Source of the DNA: DASPKT01 sp035626475
GTDB lineage: Bacteria > Pseudomonadota > Alphaproteobacteria > Azospirillales > Azospirillaceae
Length of the DNA: 64,000 bases
Assembly: GCA_035626475.1 (NCBI GenBank)
Contig: DASPNP010000065.1
Span: 42,768-106,767 of the forward strand
Reading direction: 5' to 3'
Shown here: positions 8,223 through 18,340 of the stretch, in pieces
Position numbering within the stretch: the first letter of the stretch is position 1
Layout of the letters: each line of letters begins with the position of its first letter
Made by a program: the position numbers and the translations under genes
The notes under the pieces: model-generated
What the model was told of the DNA's origin: nothing
Seen by the model: the letters and a program-made list of their open reading frames with translations, nothing else
Database searches by the model: none

Positions 8223-8652
8223 GGGCCTGTCGGGCACGCTGATCGTCGATGCCAGCATCGGCCTCAAATGGGTCGTTCCGGAGAATGGGACCGGAGAAGC
8301 CTTCCAGATCGTGCGGGGACGCCGCCTGCTCGTACCGGCCTTGTTCTGGCTTGAAGCGGCCAACGCGCTTGCGTCCAAGGTCCGCCGTGGAGTGCTGACA
8401 GCCAAAGCGGCAGCGGAAGCCTTCGAGGATCTGAAGCGGGTGCCGCTCGAAACGGTCGAGATCACGCCCGCTTTAGCGATGGATGCTCTCGCCATCGCCA
8501 ACCGGCTTGGTCACACCGTTTATGATTGCGCCTACCTTGTCCTGGCCGCCAGCCGAGACGCCGTGGTGATGACTGCCGACCGGCGATTCGCCGCGGCCGT
8601 TTCCGCTGACGCTTTGTTGGCGCATCGCGTCCGCCTGCTTCCGACGACCTGA
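8212..8652 (+). CDS. vapC: PIN-domain toxin (VapC/FitB family)
   Basis: 146 aa from MASEGLSGTLIVDASIGLKWVV; the start overlaps the antitoxin gene by 11 bases. PIN acidic residues are present: D in LIVDAS, E in LEAANALA, D in TVYDCAYLVLA, and D in VVMTADRRFA. VapC toxins are Mg2+-dependent RNases that usually cut tRNA or rRNA. All four catalytic carboxylates appear intact, so it is probably active. Confidence 0.9.
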   Translation: MASEGLSGTLIVDASIGLKWVVPENGTGEAFQIVRGRRLLVPALFWLEAANALASKVRRGVLTAKAAAEAFEDLKRVPLETVEITPALAMDALAIANRLGHTVYDCAYLVLAASRDAVVMTADRRFAAAVSADALLAHRVRLLPTT

Positions 8653-8669
8653 CCCGCCCCAAAACGGAA

Positions 8670-8695
8670 ACGGCCGCCCATCGCTGGGCGGCCGT
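8670..8695. terminator. Hairpin between vapC and the EF-G gene
   Basis: Perfect 11-bp stem ACGGCCGCCCA / TGGGCGGCCGT with a 4-nt loop. Read on the minus strand it is followed by TTTCCGTTTT, so it should terminate the EF-G gene; it can also serve vapC. Confidence 0.75.
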
Positions 8696-8722
8696 TCCTT
8701 ACTCAACCTGCGTGACCAGGGC

Positions 8723-10864
8723 TTAGGCGGCCTTGCCGGCCTTCGCCACGATCTCGTCGGCCACGTTCTTCGGCACCGGCTCGTAGTGCGAGAACTCCAT
8801 GGTGTAGGAGCCGCGACCCGAGGTCATGCCGCGCAGCTGGCCGATGTAGCCGAACATCTCCGACAGCGGCACGTGGCTCTCGACGGCGATGTTGTGGCCG
8901 CGCTCCAGCTGGCCCAGGACGGTGCCGCGGCGACGGTTGATGTCGCCGATGACGTCGCCCAGGTAGTCCTCGGGGATCACGACCTCGACCTTCATCACCG
9001 GCTCCAGCAGGACCGGGCCCGCCAGGCGCATGGCCTCGCGGAAGCAGGCCTTGGCGGCGATTTCGAAGGTCAGGGCGTTGGAGTCCACCTCGTGGTACTT
9101 GCCGTCCAGCAGGGTGGCCTTGAAGTCGACGGTCGGGTAGGACGCCATGACGCCGTCCTCCTTCTGCACCGACAGGCCCTTCTCGACCGACGGGATGTAC
9201 TCGCGGGGAACGGTGCCGCCGACGACCTTGTCGACGAACTCGAAGCCCTCGCCGCGCTCCTTCGGCTCGAACATGATCTTCACCTCGGCGAACTGGCCCG
9301 AACCGCCGGTCTGCTTCTTGTGGGTGTAGATATGCTCGACCGAGCGGGTGATGGTCTCACGGTAGGCCACCTGCGGCCGGCCCATGATGCCCTCGACGCC
9401 GAACTCCGTGCGCATGCGGTCCAGCGTCACCTCGAGGTGCAGCTCGCCCATGCCGCGCAGGATGGTCTGGCCGCTGTCCTTGTCGGTCTCCAGGCGGAGC
9501 GACGGATCCGCGCGGACCATCTTGCCCAGCGCCGCCGAGAACTTGTCCTGGTCGGTGCGGTTCTTCGGCTCGACCGAGACGCTGATGACGGGCTCGGGGA
9601 AGCGCATGCGCTCCAGCACGACCGGCGCCGAGGCGTCGCAGAGCGTGTCGCCGGTGTCGGTCTCGGCCAGCGACACGAAGGCGACGATGTCACCCGCGCG
9701 CGCCTCGTCCAGGTCGTTGGTGTCCTTGGCGAACATCTCGACGATGCGGCCGATGCGCTCGCGCTTGCCGCGGGTGGTGTTCAGCAGGGACGTGCCCTTG
9801 CTGACCACGCCCGAGTAGACGCGGACGAAGGTCAGGGCGCCGTACTTGTCGTTGATGACCTTGAAGGCGAGGCCCGAGAACGGCTCCTCGTCCGAGCACA
9901 TGCGCTCGCCGTTCGGGTTGCCGTCCGGATCCACGGTCTTGATGGCCTCGACGTCGGTCGGGGCCGGCATGTACCAGACCACGGCGTCGAGCAGCTGCTG
10001 CACGCCCTTGTTCTTGTACGACGAGCCGCACATGACCGGGTTGAAGGCGCCCTCGATGGTGCCCTTGCGCAGGCAGGCGCGCAGCACCTCGGCGGAGGGC
10101 TCCTCGCCGGTCTCCAGGTACTGCTCCATGGCCGCGTCGTCCAGCACCAGGCACTGGTCGACCAGCGTGGAACGGTACTCCTTCACCTTGGCCAGCAGCG
10201 CCTTGTCATAGGCGTTGGTGATCTGGAGCTTGTCGGCGATGTCGTCCGACACGTCCCAGACTTCCCACTTGGCGTCCTTCTCGTCCGAGAACCAGACGTA
10301 GGCCTTCATCTCGACCAGGTCGATCATGCCGCGGAAGTTGTCTTCCGAGCCCAGCGGCAGCTGGATCACCGCCGGGGTGGCGCCCAGGCGCTTCTCGATC
10401 ATGTCGACGGCGCGCGAGAAGGAGGCGCCGCTGCGGTCCATCTTGTTGATGTAGCAGAGACGGGGAACCTTGTAGTTGTCCGCCAGGCGCCAGTTCGTCT
10501 CGGTCTGCGGCTCCACGCCGGCGACGCCGTCGAACACCACCACCGCGCCGTCCAGCACGCGCAGCGAGCGGTTCACCTCGATGGTGAAGTCGACGTGGCC
10601 CGGGGTGTCGATGACGTTGATCTTCTTGCCCTTCCAGAAGGCGGAGACGGCCGCCGACTGGATGGTGATGCCGCGCTTCTGCTCCTGCTCCAGGTAGTCG
10701 GTCGTCGTCGACGTCTTCAGATCCTTGGTATCGTGGATGTCGATGATCGTGTGCTTGCGACCCGTGTAGTACAGGATGCGCTCGGTCGTCGTGGTCTTGC
10801 CGGCATCGACGTGCGCGATGATGCCGATGTTGCGGATGTCGCTAAGCGGGGTAGTGCGCGGCAT
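8723..10864 (-). CDS. Divergent elongation factor G paralogue
   Basis: 713 aa, full EF-G length with all five domains. G1 is AHVDAGKTT (17-25), G3 DTPGH (86-90) and G4 NKMD (140-143). Domain IV has the translocation-type sequence around GGSGQFAEVKI and ends YTMEFSHYEPVP. The switch-I/effector stretch (about 36-63, HTIIDIHDTKDLKTSTTTDY) differs clearly from the usual KIGEVHDGAATMDWMEQE of housekeeping EF-G. It is not in a str operon: no rpsL, rpsG or tuf is nearby. So it is probably a second EF-G or specialised GTPase rather than the main one. Confidence 0.85.
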   Translation of the reverse strand: MPRTTPLSDIRNIGIIAHVDAGKTTTTERILYYTGRKHTIIDIHDTKDLKTSTTTDYLEQEQKRGITIQSAAVSAFWKGKKINVIDTPGHVDFTIEVNRSLRVLDGAVVVFDGVAGVEPQTETNWRLADNYKVPRLCYINKMDRSGASFSRAVDMIEKRLGATPAVIQLPLGSEDNFRGMIDLVEMKAYVWFSDEKDAKWEVWDVSDDIADKLQITNAYDKALLAKVKEYRSTLVDQCLVLDDAAMEQYLETGEEPSAEVLRACLRKGTIEGAFNPVMCGSSYKNKGVQQLLDAVVWYMPAPTDVEAIKTVDPDGNPNGERMCSDEEPFSGLAFKVINDKYGALTFVRVYSGVVSKGTSLLNTTRGKRERIGRIVEMFAKDTNDLDEARAGDIVAFVSLAETDTGDTLCDASAPVVLERMRFPEPVISVSVEPKNRTDQDKFSAALGKMVRADPSLRLETDKDSGQTILRGMGELHLEVTLDRMRTEFGVEGIMGRPQVAYRETITRSVEHIYTHKKQTGGSGQFAEVKIMFEPKERGEGFEFVDKVVGGTVPREYIPSVEKGLSVQKEDGVMASYPTVDFKATLLDGKYHEVDSNALTFEIAAKACFREAMRLAGPVLLEPVMKVEVVIPEDYLGDVIGDINRRRGTVLGQLERGHNIAVESHVPLSEMFGYIGQLRGMTSGRGSYTMEFSHYEPVPKNVADEIVAKAGKAA

Positions 10865-10950
10865 GAAAGTGGGCTCCGTCGTCCAGCGTCGGGTCTGTCT
10901 GTTGGCGAACCAGGCGCGGTGATCTCATGGGGCGGGCCACTCGACCCGCA

Positions 10951-10996
10951 CAAAAAAGACCGGGAAGCCCTGCGGCATTCCGCACGGACCTCCCGG
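10951..10996 (-). terminator. Terminator-like stem in the EF-G leader
   Basis: On the minus strand CCGGGA...TCCCGG encloses a second hairpin (TGCGG / CCGCA) and is followed by TCTTTTTTG, a strong U-tract. It lies 87 bp upstream of the EF-G start and immediately downstream of a promoter-like sequence. It could terminate transcripts from the SulP gene, attenuate EF-G expression, or end a short RNA. Confidence 0.7.
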
Positions 10997-11004
10997 CGGG
11001 GCAG

Positions 11005-11033
11005 TATGTAAACCGACGCGCGGCATTTTCCAA
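11005..11033 (-). promoter_or_regulatory. Candidate promoter upstream of the EF-G gene
   Basis: On the minus strand TTGGAA (-35) and TACATA (-10) are separated by 17 bp. The predicted start of transcription falls directly in front of the terminator-like stem at 10951-10996. Confidence 0.4.
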
Positions 11034-11143
11034 TACCCCGCTTCGCATGCCGCCCCCGCTTTTCTGCGATTCCTGCGCATGTCGCAAAGATGGCGCAGCC
11101 CCCCGCGCGGGGAGGCCGGCCCGGCCCTCGCGGGCATGCCGTT

Positions 11144-13003
<1,860 letters not shown>

Positions 13004-13292
13004 GTCAGCGCTCCGCCCCGTCGACCAGATGCGACCATTCCCGCTCACCCCGCTGCGACTCCGTCGACGAGCAGAACGGACCGGGCAGCGCGACGGGCAC
13101 GGAGGATGAAGGCGTAGCCCGCCAGGGCCGGTCACAACGATTCCACAGGGCGCCACGGGACCGGAGGGGCTGGGAATCCCTTGTACCTGCACCAGATGGC
13201 TGTCGGAACGGAAAGCGTCCTATCCCTCGGCACAGTGGCGCCCCTCGCCTGTTGGGCCAGAGTAGATGCGATGGGATGAGAAGGAGAGATCC

Positions 13293-13418
13293 ATGCTGAC
13301 CATGATCGCGGTGCTGAAGCTGATGGTGATCGGCGCCCTGATGCTGCTGACGCTGAACCGCGCGGGCGAGCCCCGGCTGCGGGCCATCCGGGTGCGCAGC
13401 CTGCCGCGCCGGCGCTGA
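13293..13418 (+). CDS. Small membrane protein, 41 aa
   Basis: A short ORF with a strong AAGGAGAG ribosome-binding site 5 bases before its ATG. It encodes a single hydrophobic helix (LTMIAVLKLMVIGALMLLTL) followed by a very basic tail with eight Arg (RAGEPRLRAIRVRSLPRRR). This is the layout of a small N-out/C-in inner-membrane protein. It is divergent from the SulP gene. The family is not recognised; codon composition matches the genome. Confidence 0.55.
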   Translation: MLTMIAVLKLMVIGALMLLTLNRAGEPRLRAIRVRSLPRRR

Positions 13419-13478
13419 GGGCGTCTCGCGCGGGGGCAGGCCCTCACCGCCCGCAGGCTGGGGGCGCGTTGAGGTCGT

Positions 13479-13585
13479 GCGTGCTTCGACAGGCTCAGCA
13501 TGAGGGGGTTGGGTGCTGCTCCCACTGAATGAGCCGGGAGTGCCTGGCGCACTCCGTCCCTCATCCTGAGCTTGTCGAAGGACGC
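13479..13585. repeat. REP-like palindrome, CTTCGACAAGCTCAG family
   Basis: Inverted arms at 13479-13504 and 13560-13585 around the core CTTCGACAGGCTCAGCATGAG. The spacer shares GGGAGTGCCTGGC with two further copies at 27833-27942 (inverted) and 44462-44570. It occupies most of the gap between the 41-aa gene and the LysE gene. Confidence 0.85.
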
Positions 13586-13716
13586 ACCACGTCACGGCCT
13601 CTCCGGGTTGGCGAGCCCCCGGACGGACCCGGCGCAGGGCTGGTCCCCATCCCGCAGGGTTGCCGCGGGACGGCGGGACGTGCTCCCCTCCGGGCTCCCC
13701 CTGATCGGAGTCCGCG

Positions 13717-14346
13717 ATGAGCTGGCAGACCCTGTCGATGTTCCTGGCGACCTGCTTCTTCCTGTCGATGACGCCGGGCCCCAACATGCTGCTGGCGATG
13801 AGCCTGGGCGTGCGCTTCGGCCCGCGCGGCGCCGTCTGGGGCGGGCTCGGCATGTGCGCGGCGCTGGCGGTGCTCTCGGCCCTGTCGGCGCTGGGGCTGG
13901 GCGCCCTGCTGGCGACCTCCGCCACCGCCTTCGAGATCTTCAAATGGGCCGGCGTGGCCTATCTGGCGTGGCTGGGCGTGCAGGCCTGGCGGGCGCCGGT
14001 GGAGACACGGGCGGAGAACGGCGCGGCGGCGTTGGGTGACGGCGTCGGGCCCCGGCTGTTCCTGCGCGGCGCCCTGGTCTGCTTCAGCAATCCCAAGGCG
14101 CTGGTCTTCATGGCGGCGCTGTTCCCGCAGTTCATCGACCCGGCCCTGGATGTCGGCCCGCAGCTGCTGGTGCTGGTGGCGGCCATGCTGGTGATCGAGT
14201 TCGGCTGGATCATGGCCTACGCGCTGGGCGGCGACCGTCTGGCGGCGCGGCTGACCACGCCCTCGGCGGCCCGGCTGCTGAACCGCATGACCGGCGGCCT
14301 GCTGATCGGCGCCGGCGGCCTGCTGGCGCTGGCCCGGCGGGTTTGA
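13717..14346 (+). CDS. LysE/RhtB family amino-acid exporter
   Basis: 209 aa, standard length, with about six hydrophobic segments. It has the N-terminal LSMTPGPNMLLAMSLGVRFGPRGAVWGGLG signature and the FSNPKALVFMAALFPQFI motif of the RhtB branch. A GGAG ribosome-binding site precedes the ATG. It probably exports an amino acid or derivative through the inner membrane. It is convergent with the DUF3667 gene, 6 bp apart. Confidence 0.92.
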   Translation: MSWQTLSMFLATCFFLSMTPGPNMLLAMSLGVRFGPRGAVWGGLGMCAALAVLSALSALGLGALLATSATAFEIFKWAGVAYLAWLGVQAWRAPVETRAENGAAALGDGVGPRLFLRGALVCFSNPKALVFMAALFPQFIDPALDVGPQLLVLVAAMLVIEFGWIMAYALGGDRLAARLTTPSAARLLNRMTGGLLIGAGGLLALARRV

Positions 14347-14352
14347 CGGCCC

Positions 14353-15510
14353 TCAGTCCGCCACGCCCAGCATCAGGATGAACAGGGCGAAGCTCAGCAG
14401 GGCGAAGACGGCGACGATCAGCATCGCCGCCGTGCGCCACAGCGCCCCGCCGATCCCCAGGGCATAGGTGCCTTTCAGCTGGGCGTAGAGGTGTACCGGC
14501 GGCGTCAGCACCAGCAGCGCGCCCACCAGCCCGTTGACCCCGTCGCCCATCCGCGCCAGCGCCGCGACGATGATCACCAGCAGGCTCATGAAGGACAGCG
14601 AGTAGAGCGAGAAGATGACGTGGTCGTACAGCGCCACGTCGCGCCGCCACGCGAACATCAGCCAGACGAAGGGCAGGGACAGAGGGATCAGCAGGAAGGC
14701 GAACTTGTAGGCGGCGCTCTTCATCTTGTAGAGCACGAGATCGGGGTTGTCGGCGGCCTTGCGCAGCTGGGCGTCCAGCGCGGCGTTGCCGGTGTCGATC
14801 TTCATTTCCTTGAGAAGCGTCTTGGCCACCTGCCCGTCCACGATGGCCCGCGGGGAACCATCCGCCGCCGCGCCGCCCGCCGCGCCCCCGGCCTCCGCCG
14901 CGCCGCCATAGACGCTCGTCAGCACTTTCTCCATCTCCGCCACCTGCGCGGTGAGCGCGTCGAGTGCGGCCTGGGCGGCCGCCACGCCGGCGCCGGAGGC
15001 CTCCGCCTGCCGCAGCGTCGCCTCGGCCCGGGACAGCTCGGTGCGGCTCTCCACCAGATCCTGGATCAGCCGCGCCCGCACCTCGGCGCTCATGCTGCTC
15101 TTGAACCCGTCGGTCTGGAGGGGGCCGGTCAGGCTGGAGAAGACGAAGAACATCAGGAACACGCTGAACAGGAACAGCGCCAGCGGCGAGACGTAGGCGG
15201 CGCGGCGGCCGTGGATGTAGCGCCGGGTCAGCGTGCCCGGACGGAAGGCCAGCAGCGGCAGGGTGCGCAGCGCCTTGCCGTCGAAATGCAGGATGCCGTG
15301 GATGAACTCCTCGACCAGGTGCAGGACCGAGCGATGGACGTGCCCGGTCTGGCCGCAGCCGTGGCAATAGGGACCCTGCAGCACGGTGGCGCAGTTGGCG
15401 CAGCGTGCCGAGACGTGACCCGCCCGGCCGCCGGCCTCCCCCTCGATGGCGATGGCGGTCAGCCCCGCCGTCGCCAGCCCGCCCGCCGCCTCGATCTCGC
15501 TGCTCATCAT
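14353..15510 (-). CDS. DUF3667 membrane protein
   Basis: 385 aa. A zinc-ribbon-like C-x2-C / C-x2-C motif lies at about residues 36-52 (CANCATVLQGPYCHGCGQ). The DUF3667 core follows: HLVEEFIHGILHFDGKALRTLPLLAFRPGTLTRRYIHGRRAAYVSPLALFLFS with the first membrane segment. A charged, coiled-coil central loop of about 110 residues is predicted periplasmic, and four more membrane segments reach the C-terminus. The function of the family is unknown. Confidence 0.85.
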   Translation of the reverse strand: MMSSEIEAAGGLATAGLTAIAIEGEAGGRAGHVSARCANCATVLQGPYCHGCGQTGHVHRSVLHLVEEFIHGILHFDGKALRTLPLLAFRPGTLTRRYIHGRRAAYVSPLALFLFSVFLMFFVFSSLTGPLQTDGFKSSMSAEVRARLIQDLVESRTELSRAEATLRQAEASGAGVAAAQAALDALTAQVAEMEKVLTSVYGGAAEAGGAAGGAAADGSPRAIVDGQVAKTLLKEMKIDTGNAALDAQLRKAADNPDLVLYKMKSAAYKFAFLLIPLSLPFVWLMFAWRRDVALYDHVIFSLYSLSFMSLLVIIVAALARMGDGVNGLVGALLVLTPPVHLYAQLKGTYALGIGGALWRTAAMLIVAVFALLSFALFILMLGVAD

Positions 15511-15654
15511 CCGCCCCCGCTACCCCGCCCGGGTGAGCGTGAGCGGAAACGGGCGCGGGATCAAGCCCCTGCGGGCGGGTGGGGCATCGCGGCGGCGAAG
15601 CGGGTGCCGGAATCCCGGCACCATGCCGCCCGGCCGTGCCCCACCCGCGACCCG

Positions 15655-16752
15655 TCAGGCCTTCTTGCCGGACGCCTTCAGCGCCGCGTCCCACATCTCG
15701 CGGTAGGCGATGCGGGTCTTGGCGCTGAGCGGGCGCCAGAACAGGGCGGGGGTGAAGAACTCGTCGCCGGGCAGGGCGGCGCCGACCAGCGCGCGCGCCT
15801 TGCCGTTGACGATGACGGAACCGAAGGCCTCGGCGATCTTCTGCTGCGCCTGCACGCCGACCAGATAGCCGAACAGCAGGTGCGCGGCCTCCATCTTCTC
15901 CGGGCTGGCGGCCGCCTGCTTGGCGATGGCGAGCGTGTCCAGCCAGACGGTCACCGGCTCCTCGGTGCGCGGGATGGCCCATTTCTGGCCGTCGGCATTG
16001 GCAGCGGCCACGCCGAACCAGTAGTCGGTGACGTAGCGGAGATCCTTCATCGCCGCCTTGTCGGGCATGCCGCCCCAGAAGCCGGCCGCGTTCGCCACCA
16101 GCTTGTTCAGGATCTCCTGCGTCTTCGCCTTCTGCTCGGGCGTCATCTTCTCGACGTCGAAGACGGCGTCGGCCTTGACGCCGGCCAGCAGGGCCGCCTG
16201 GTAGATGTTCGCCTCGTACTGGTCGCTGGTGATCTGGAAGGTGCCCTTGGCAGTCGGGTCCAGCAGCACCTGCCAGCTCTTCGGCCCCGGACCCTTGGCG
16301 GCGTTGTAGGCCAGCGCGTAGGAGCCGCCCAGCAGCGGCACGCCGTGCACCTTGCCGCCGGCGCCCTTGAAGGCGTCCAGGTCGCGCAGCACCGGGTAGA
16401 CGTCGCCGTAATTCTCGATCTTGGCCGTGTCCACGGGCGCGAGCAGGGCGATGAGCTTGCCCTGCTCCTGCTGGTAGTAGTTGTGCGTCGGCGTGACGAT
16501 GTCGGCCTTGCCGGCGGCGAGGGCCTGCACGATGTCGTCGGCGTTGCCGATGTACTGCACCGACCCGTCGGCCTTGCGCACGAACTCCAGGTCGATGTCC
16601 CTGCCCTTGGACTTGGCATAGGCCTCGAAGTCTTTCTCGTGCAGGCTGATGTAGCCTTCCCACTCGAAGACGGTCAGCTTGGTGCCGGCCTGCGCGGCCT
16701 GCGGACCGAGCGCCAGCAACGCGGCCAGCGCGATTGCCTTTCCGTTCATCAA
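15655..16752 (-). CDS. Polyamine-type ABC transporter substrate-binding protein (PotD/PotF-like)
   Basis: 365 aa with a Sec signal peptide (about 1-22, AAQAG). The mature protein begins TKLTVFEWEGYISLHEKDFEAYAKSKG, the type-II periplasmic binding fold of spermidine/putrescine-binding proteins, and has ADIVTPTHNYYQQEQ, YALAYN and WAIPRTEEPVTVWLDTLAIAK. No permease or ATPase genes are adjacent, so it is an orphan binding protein. A stem-loop followed by a T-run on the plus strand lies in its upstream region (16811-16845). The ligand is not determined. Confidence 0.88.
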   Translation of the reverse strand: MMNGKAIALAALLALGPQAAQAGTKLTVFEWEGYISLHEKDFEAYAKSKGRDIDLEFVRKADGSVQYIGNADDIVQALAAGKADIVTPTHNYYQQEQGKLIALLAPVDTAKIENYGDVYPVLRDLDAFKGAGGKVHGVPLLGGSYALAYNAAKGPGPKSWQVLLDPTAKGTFQITSDQYEANIYQAALLAGVKADAVFDVEKMTPEQKAKTQEILNKLVANAAGFWGGMPDKAAMKDLRYVTDYWFGVAAANADGQKWAIPRTEEPVTVWLDTLAIAKQAAASPEKMEAAHLLFGYLVGVQAQQKIAEAFGSVIVNGKARALVGAALPGDEFFTPALFWRPLSAKTRIAYREMWDAALKASGKKA

Positions 16753-16983
16753 TTCGGCTCCCGAACCATTAGAGGCTGAATGAAGGCGCCTCTTTCCCCT
16801 CTGTTCTTCTGCGGGGCGACTGAGATGGTCCCCGCTTTCTCTTTTGTGTTAACAGGTTAAGGCGGCTGCCGCCCGCAAGCCAAGCGCCAAGGATTACGCC
16901 TTTCGATGTATGAGGTGGCGCCGCCGGCTTGACGGGAGGCGGGGATCGCGCGAGCTTCCGGGCCCGACCGCCCGGAGCTCCCG

Positions 16984-17376
16984 ATGCCCCAATCCGTCGC
17001 CACCGTCTCCCTGCTCGTCCGCGACTATGACGAGGCCATCGCCTACTACCGCGACCGGCTGGGCTTCGAGCTGCTGGAGGACACGGACCTGGGCGGGGGC
17101 AAGCGCTGGGTGGTCGTGGCGCCGCCGGGGGGCAAGGGGGCGGCGCTGCTGTTGGCCCGCGCGGCGGACGAGCGCCAGTTGGCCCGGGTCGGCGACCAAG
17201 CGGGCGGCCGCGTCTTCCTGTTCCTGCGCACCGACGACTTCGCCGCCGACCATGCGCGCTTCGAGGCCGCCGGGGTGCGCTTCCTGGAGGCGCCGCGGCA
17301 CGAGGCCTATGGCAGCGTCGCCGTCTTCGAGGATCTCTACGGCAACCGTTGGGACCTGCTGCAGCTGAAGGGCTGA
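16984..17376 (+). CDS. VOC superfamily protein (glyoxalase/bleomycin resistance fold)
   Basis: 130 aa with two beta-alpha-beta-beta-beta modules. The first begins VATVSLLVRDYDEAIAYYRDRLGFELLED and the second lies around FLFLRTDDFAADHARFEAAGVRFLE. It ends VFEDLYGNRWDLLQLKG, where the Asp-Leu-Tyr-Gly-Asn-Arg-Trp-Asp motif carries a likely metal ligand region. The substrate is unknown. It is convergent with the LuxR gene. Confidence 0.88.
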   Translation: MPQSVATVSLLVRDYDEAIAYYRDRLGFELLEDTDLGGGKRWVVVAPPGGKGAALLLARAADERQLARVGDQAGGRVFLFLRTDDFAADHARFEAAGVRFLEAPRHEAYGSVAVFEDLYGNRWDLLQLKG

Positions 17377-17389
17377 GCGTCTCCGGCCG

Positions 17390-18154
17390 TCAGGGCGCGA
17401 TCAGCCCCAGCTGGATCGCCACGGCCACGGCGTGGAACTTGTTGTGCACGCCCAGCTTCTGCATGGCGTTCTTCATGTGGAACTCGGCCGTCCGGCTGCC
17501 GCAGCCCAGGATCGTCGCCGTCTCCGCCATGGTCTTGCCGCGGAAGGCCCAGAGCAGGCATTCCCGCTCGCGGTCGGTGAGCGTGGGAAGCTCCAGCTCC
17601 TTGCCCTGCAGGCCGCGCAGCTCCAGCATCCGCTCATGGTAGCTCAGCGCCACCAGCCGCAGGGCCGCGGGCCGCGCGGCGGGGCTGTAGAACCCGGCCA
17701 GCGGCTCCGCCCAGTACAGCGAGAAGAAGGAGGAGGCCGGCCGGCCCGCCGAGTCCACCGCATGCACCGGGATCGCGATGCCCTGGTTCATGCCGTGGTC
17801 GCGGGCGAAGGCCATGATCTTGCGCGCCCGGGACTTCACGCCCCGGCGCGGCTGGTCCAGCTCCTGGAACTCGGGGAACTCCGACCAGTCGAAGGGCACG
17901 TTGCTCCAGGCCGCCCGGGCCACGACCGGATCATAGTCCAGGAAGCCCTCGCCCATATACTCGGTGACGAAGCGGTCGGGCGAGGTGGTCTGGAACCATG
18001 GCAGCGCGCCGTCCGACGCCGAAACGCGGCGGACGTCGAAATAGCTGAAGGCGCAATAGCCCAGCTTTCCTATTAGTGTATGAAACACGGCCTGCATCTC
18101 GTCCGGGCTCTGCGCCCCCTCGATGCTGCTAAGTGCTTCTTCCAGCGAGAACAT
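17390..18154 (-). CDS. LuxR-family regulator with an altered autoinducer-binding domain (LuxR solo)
   Basis: 254 aa from MFSLEEALSS. The N-terminal autoinducer-binding domain (about 1-170) keeps Tyr66, Asp75, Pro76 and Trp90 (TraR Y61, D70, P71, W85), but the residue at the W57 position is Phe62. The C-terminal LuxR helix-turn-helix (about 190-250) has LTDRERECLLWAFRGKTMAETATILGCGSRTAEFHMKNAMQKLGV. No luxI-like synthase is in the window, so it may sense an external or non-standard signal. An inverted repeat lies 82 bp upstream at 18236-18268. Confidence 0.88.
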   Translation of the reverse strand: MFSLEEALSSIEGAQSPDEMQAVFHTLIGKLGYCAFSYFDVRRVSASDGALPWFQTTSPDRFVTEYMGEGFLDYDPVVARAAWSNVPFDWSEFPEFQELDQPRRGVKSRARKIMAFARDHGMNQGIAIPVHAVDSAGRPASSFFSLYWAEPLAGFYSPAARPAALRLVALSYHERMLELRGLQGKELELPTLTDRERECLLWAFRGKTMAETATILGCGSRTAEFHMKNAMQKLGVHNKFHAVAVAIQLGLIAP

Positions 18155-18235
18155 CCGCCTGGGACCCCGTTCCGCCGCCAACCCATGGGACCAATCCCCC
18201 GTAATTCTACGAGTTACATAGGATTTTTGCCAGTG

Positions 18236-18268
18236 GCGTACTCCTGCCTGGATCATACGGGAGTACGC
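18236..18268. promoter_or_regulatory. Inverted repeat between luxR and the RHH gene
   Basis: Perfect 9-bp arms GCGTACTCC and GGAGTACGC separated by 15 bp. It sits in the divergent intergenic region and is a possible operator for either regulator. It is not a canonical lux box. Confidence 0.45.
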
Positions 18269-18340
18269 GATGTCCGGCGGCGGGTCCGGCGCCGGGACGG
18301 AACGCGCTCCCGCCCTCGATTTGACCGGGAGCGCCGCCTG

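Noticed and set aside
8786..11011. 741-aa ORF opposite the EF-G gene
   Set aside because: Low-complexity His/Val/Gly/Arg product with no motif; it is the antisense shadow of a clear EF-G gene in GC-rich DNA.
13005..13943. 312-aa minus-strand ORF through the repeat and the start of the LysE gene
   Set aside because: Crosses a palindromic repeat and overlaps two better-supported genes; no motif.
14491..16779. 762-aa plus-strand ORF across the DUF3667 and PotD-like genes
   Set aside because: Spans two real minus-strand genes and the gap between them; composition is shadow-like.
16811..16845. Plus-strand terminator GCGGGG...CCCCGC-TTTCTCTTTT
   Set aside because: No plus-strand gene ends upstream, so it is not listed as a terminator; it may simply be a stem in the leader of the minus-strand PotD-like gene.
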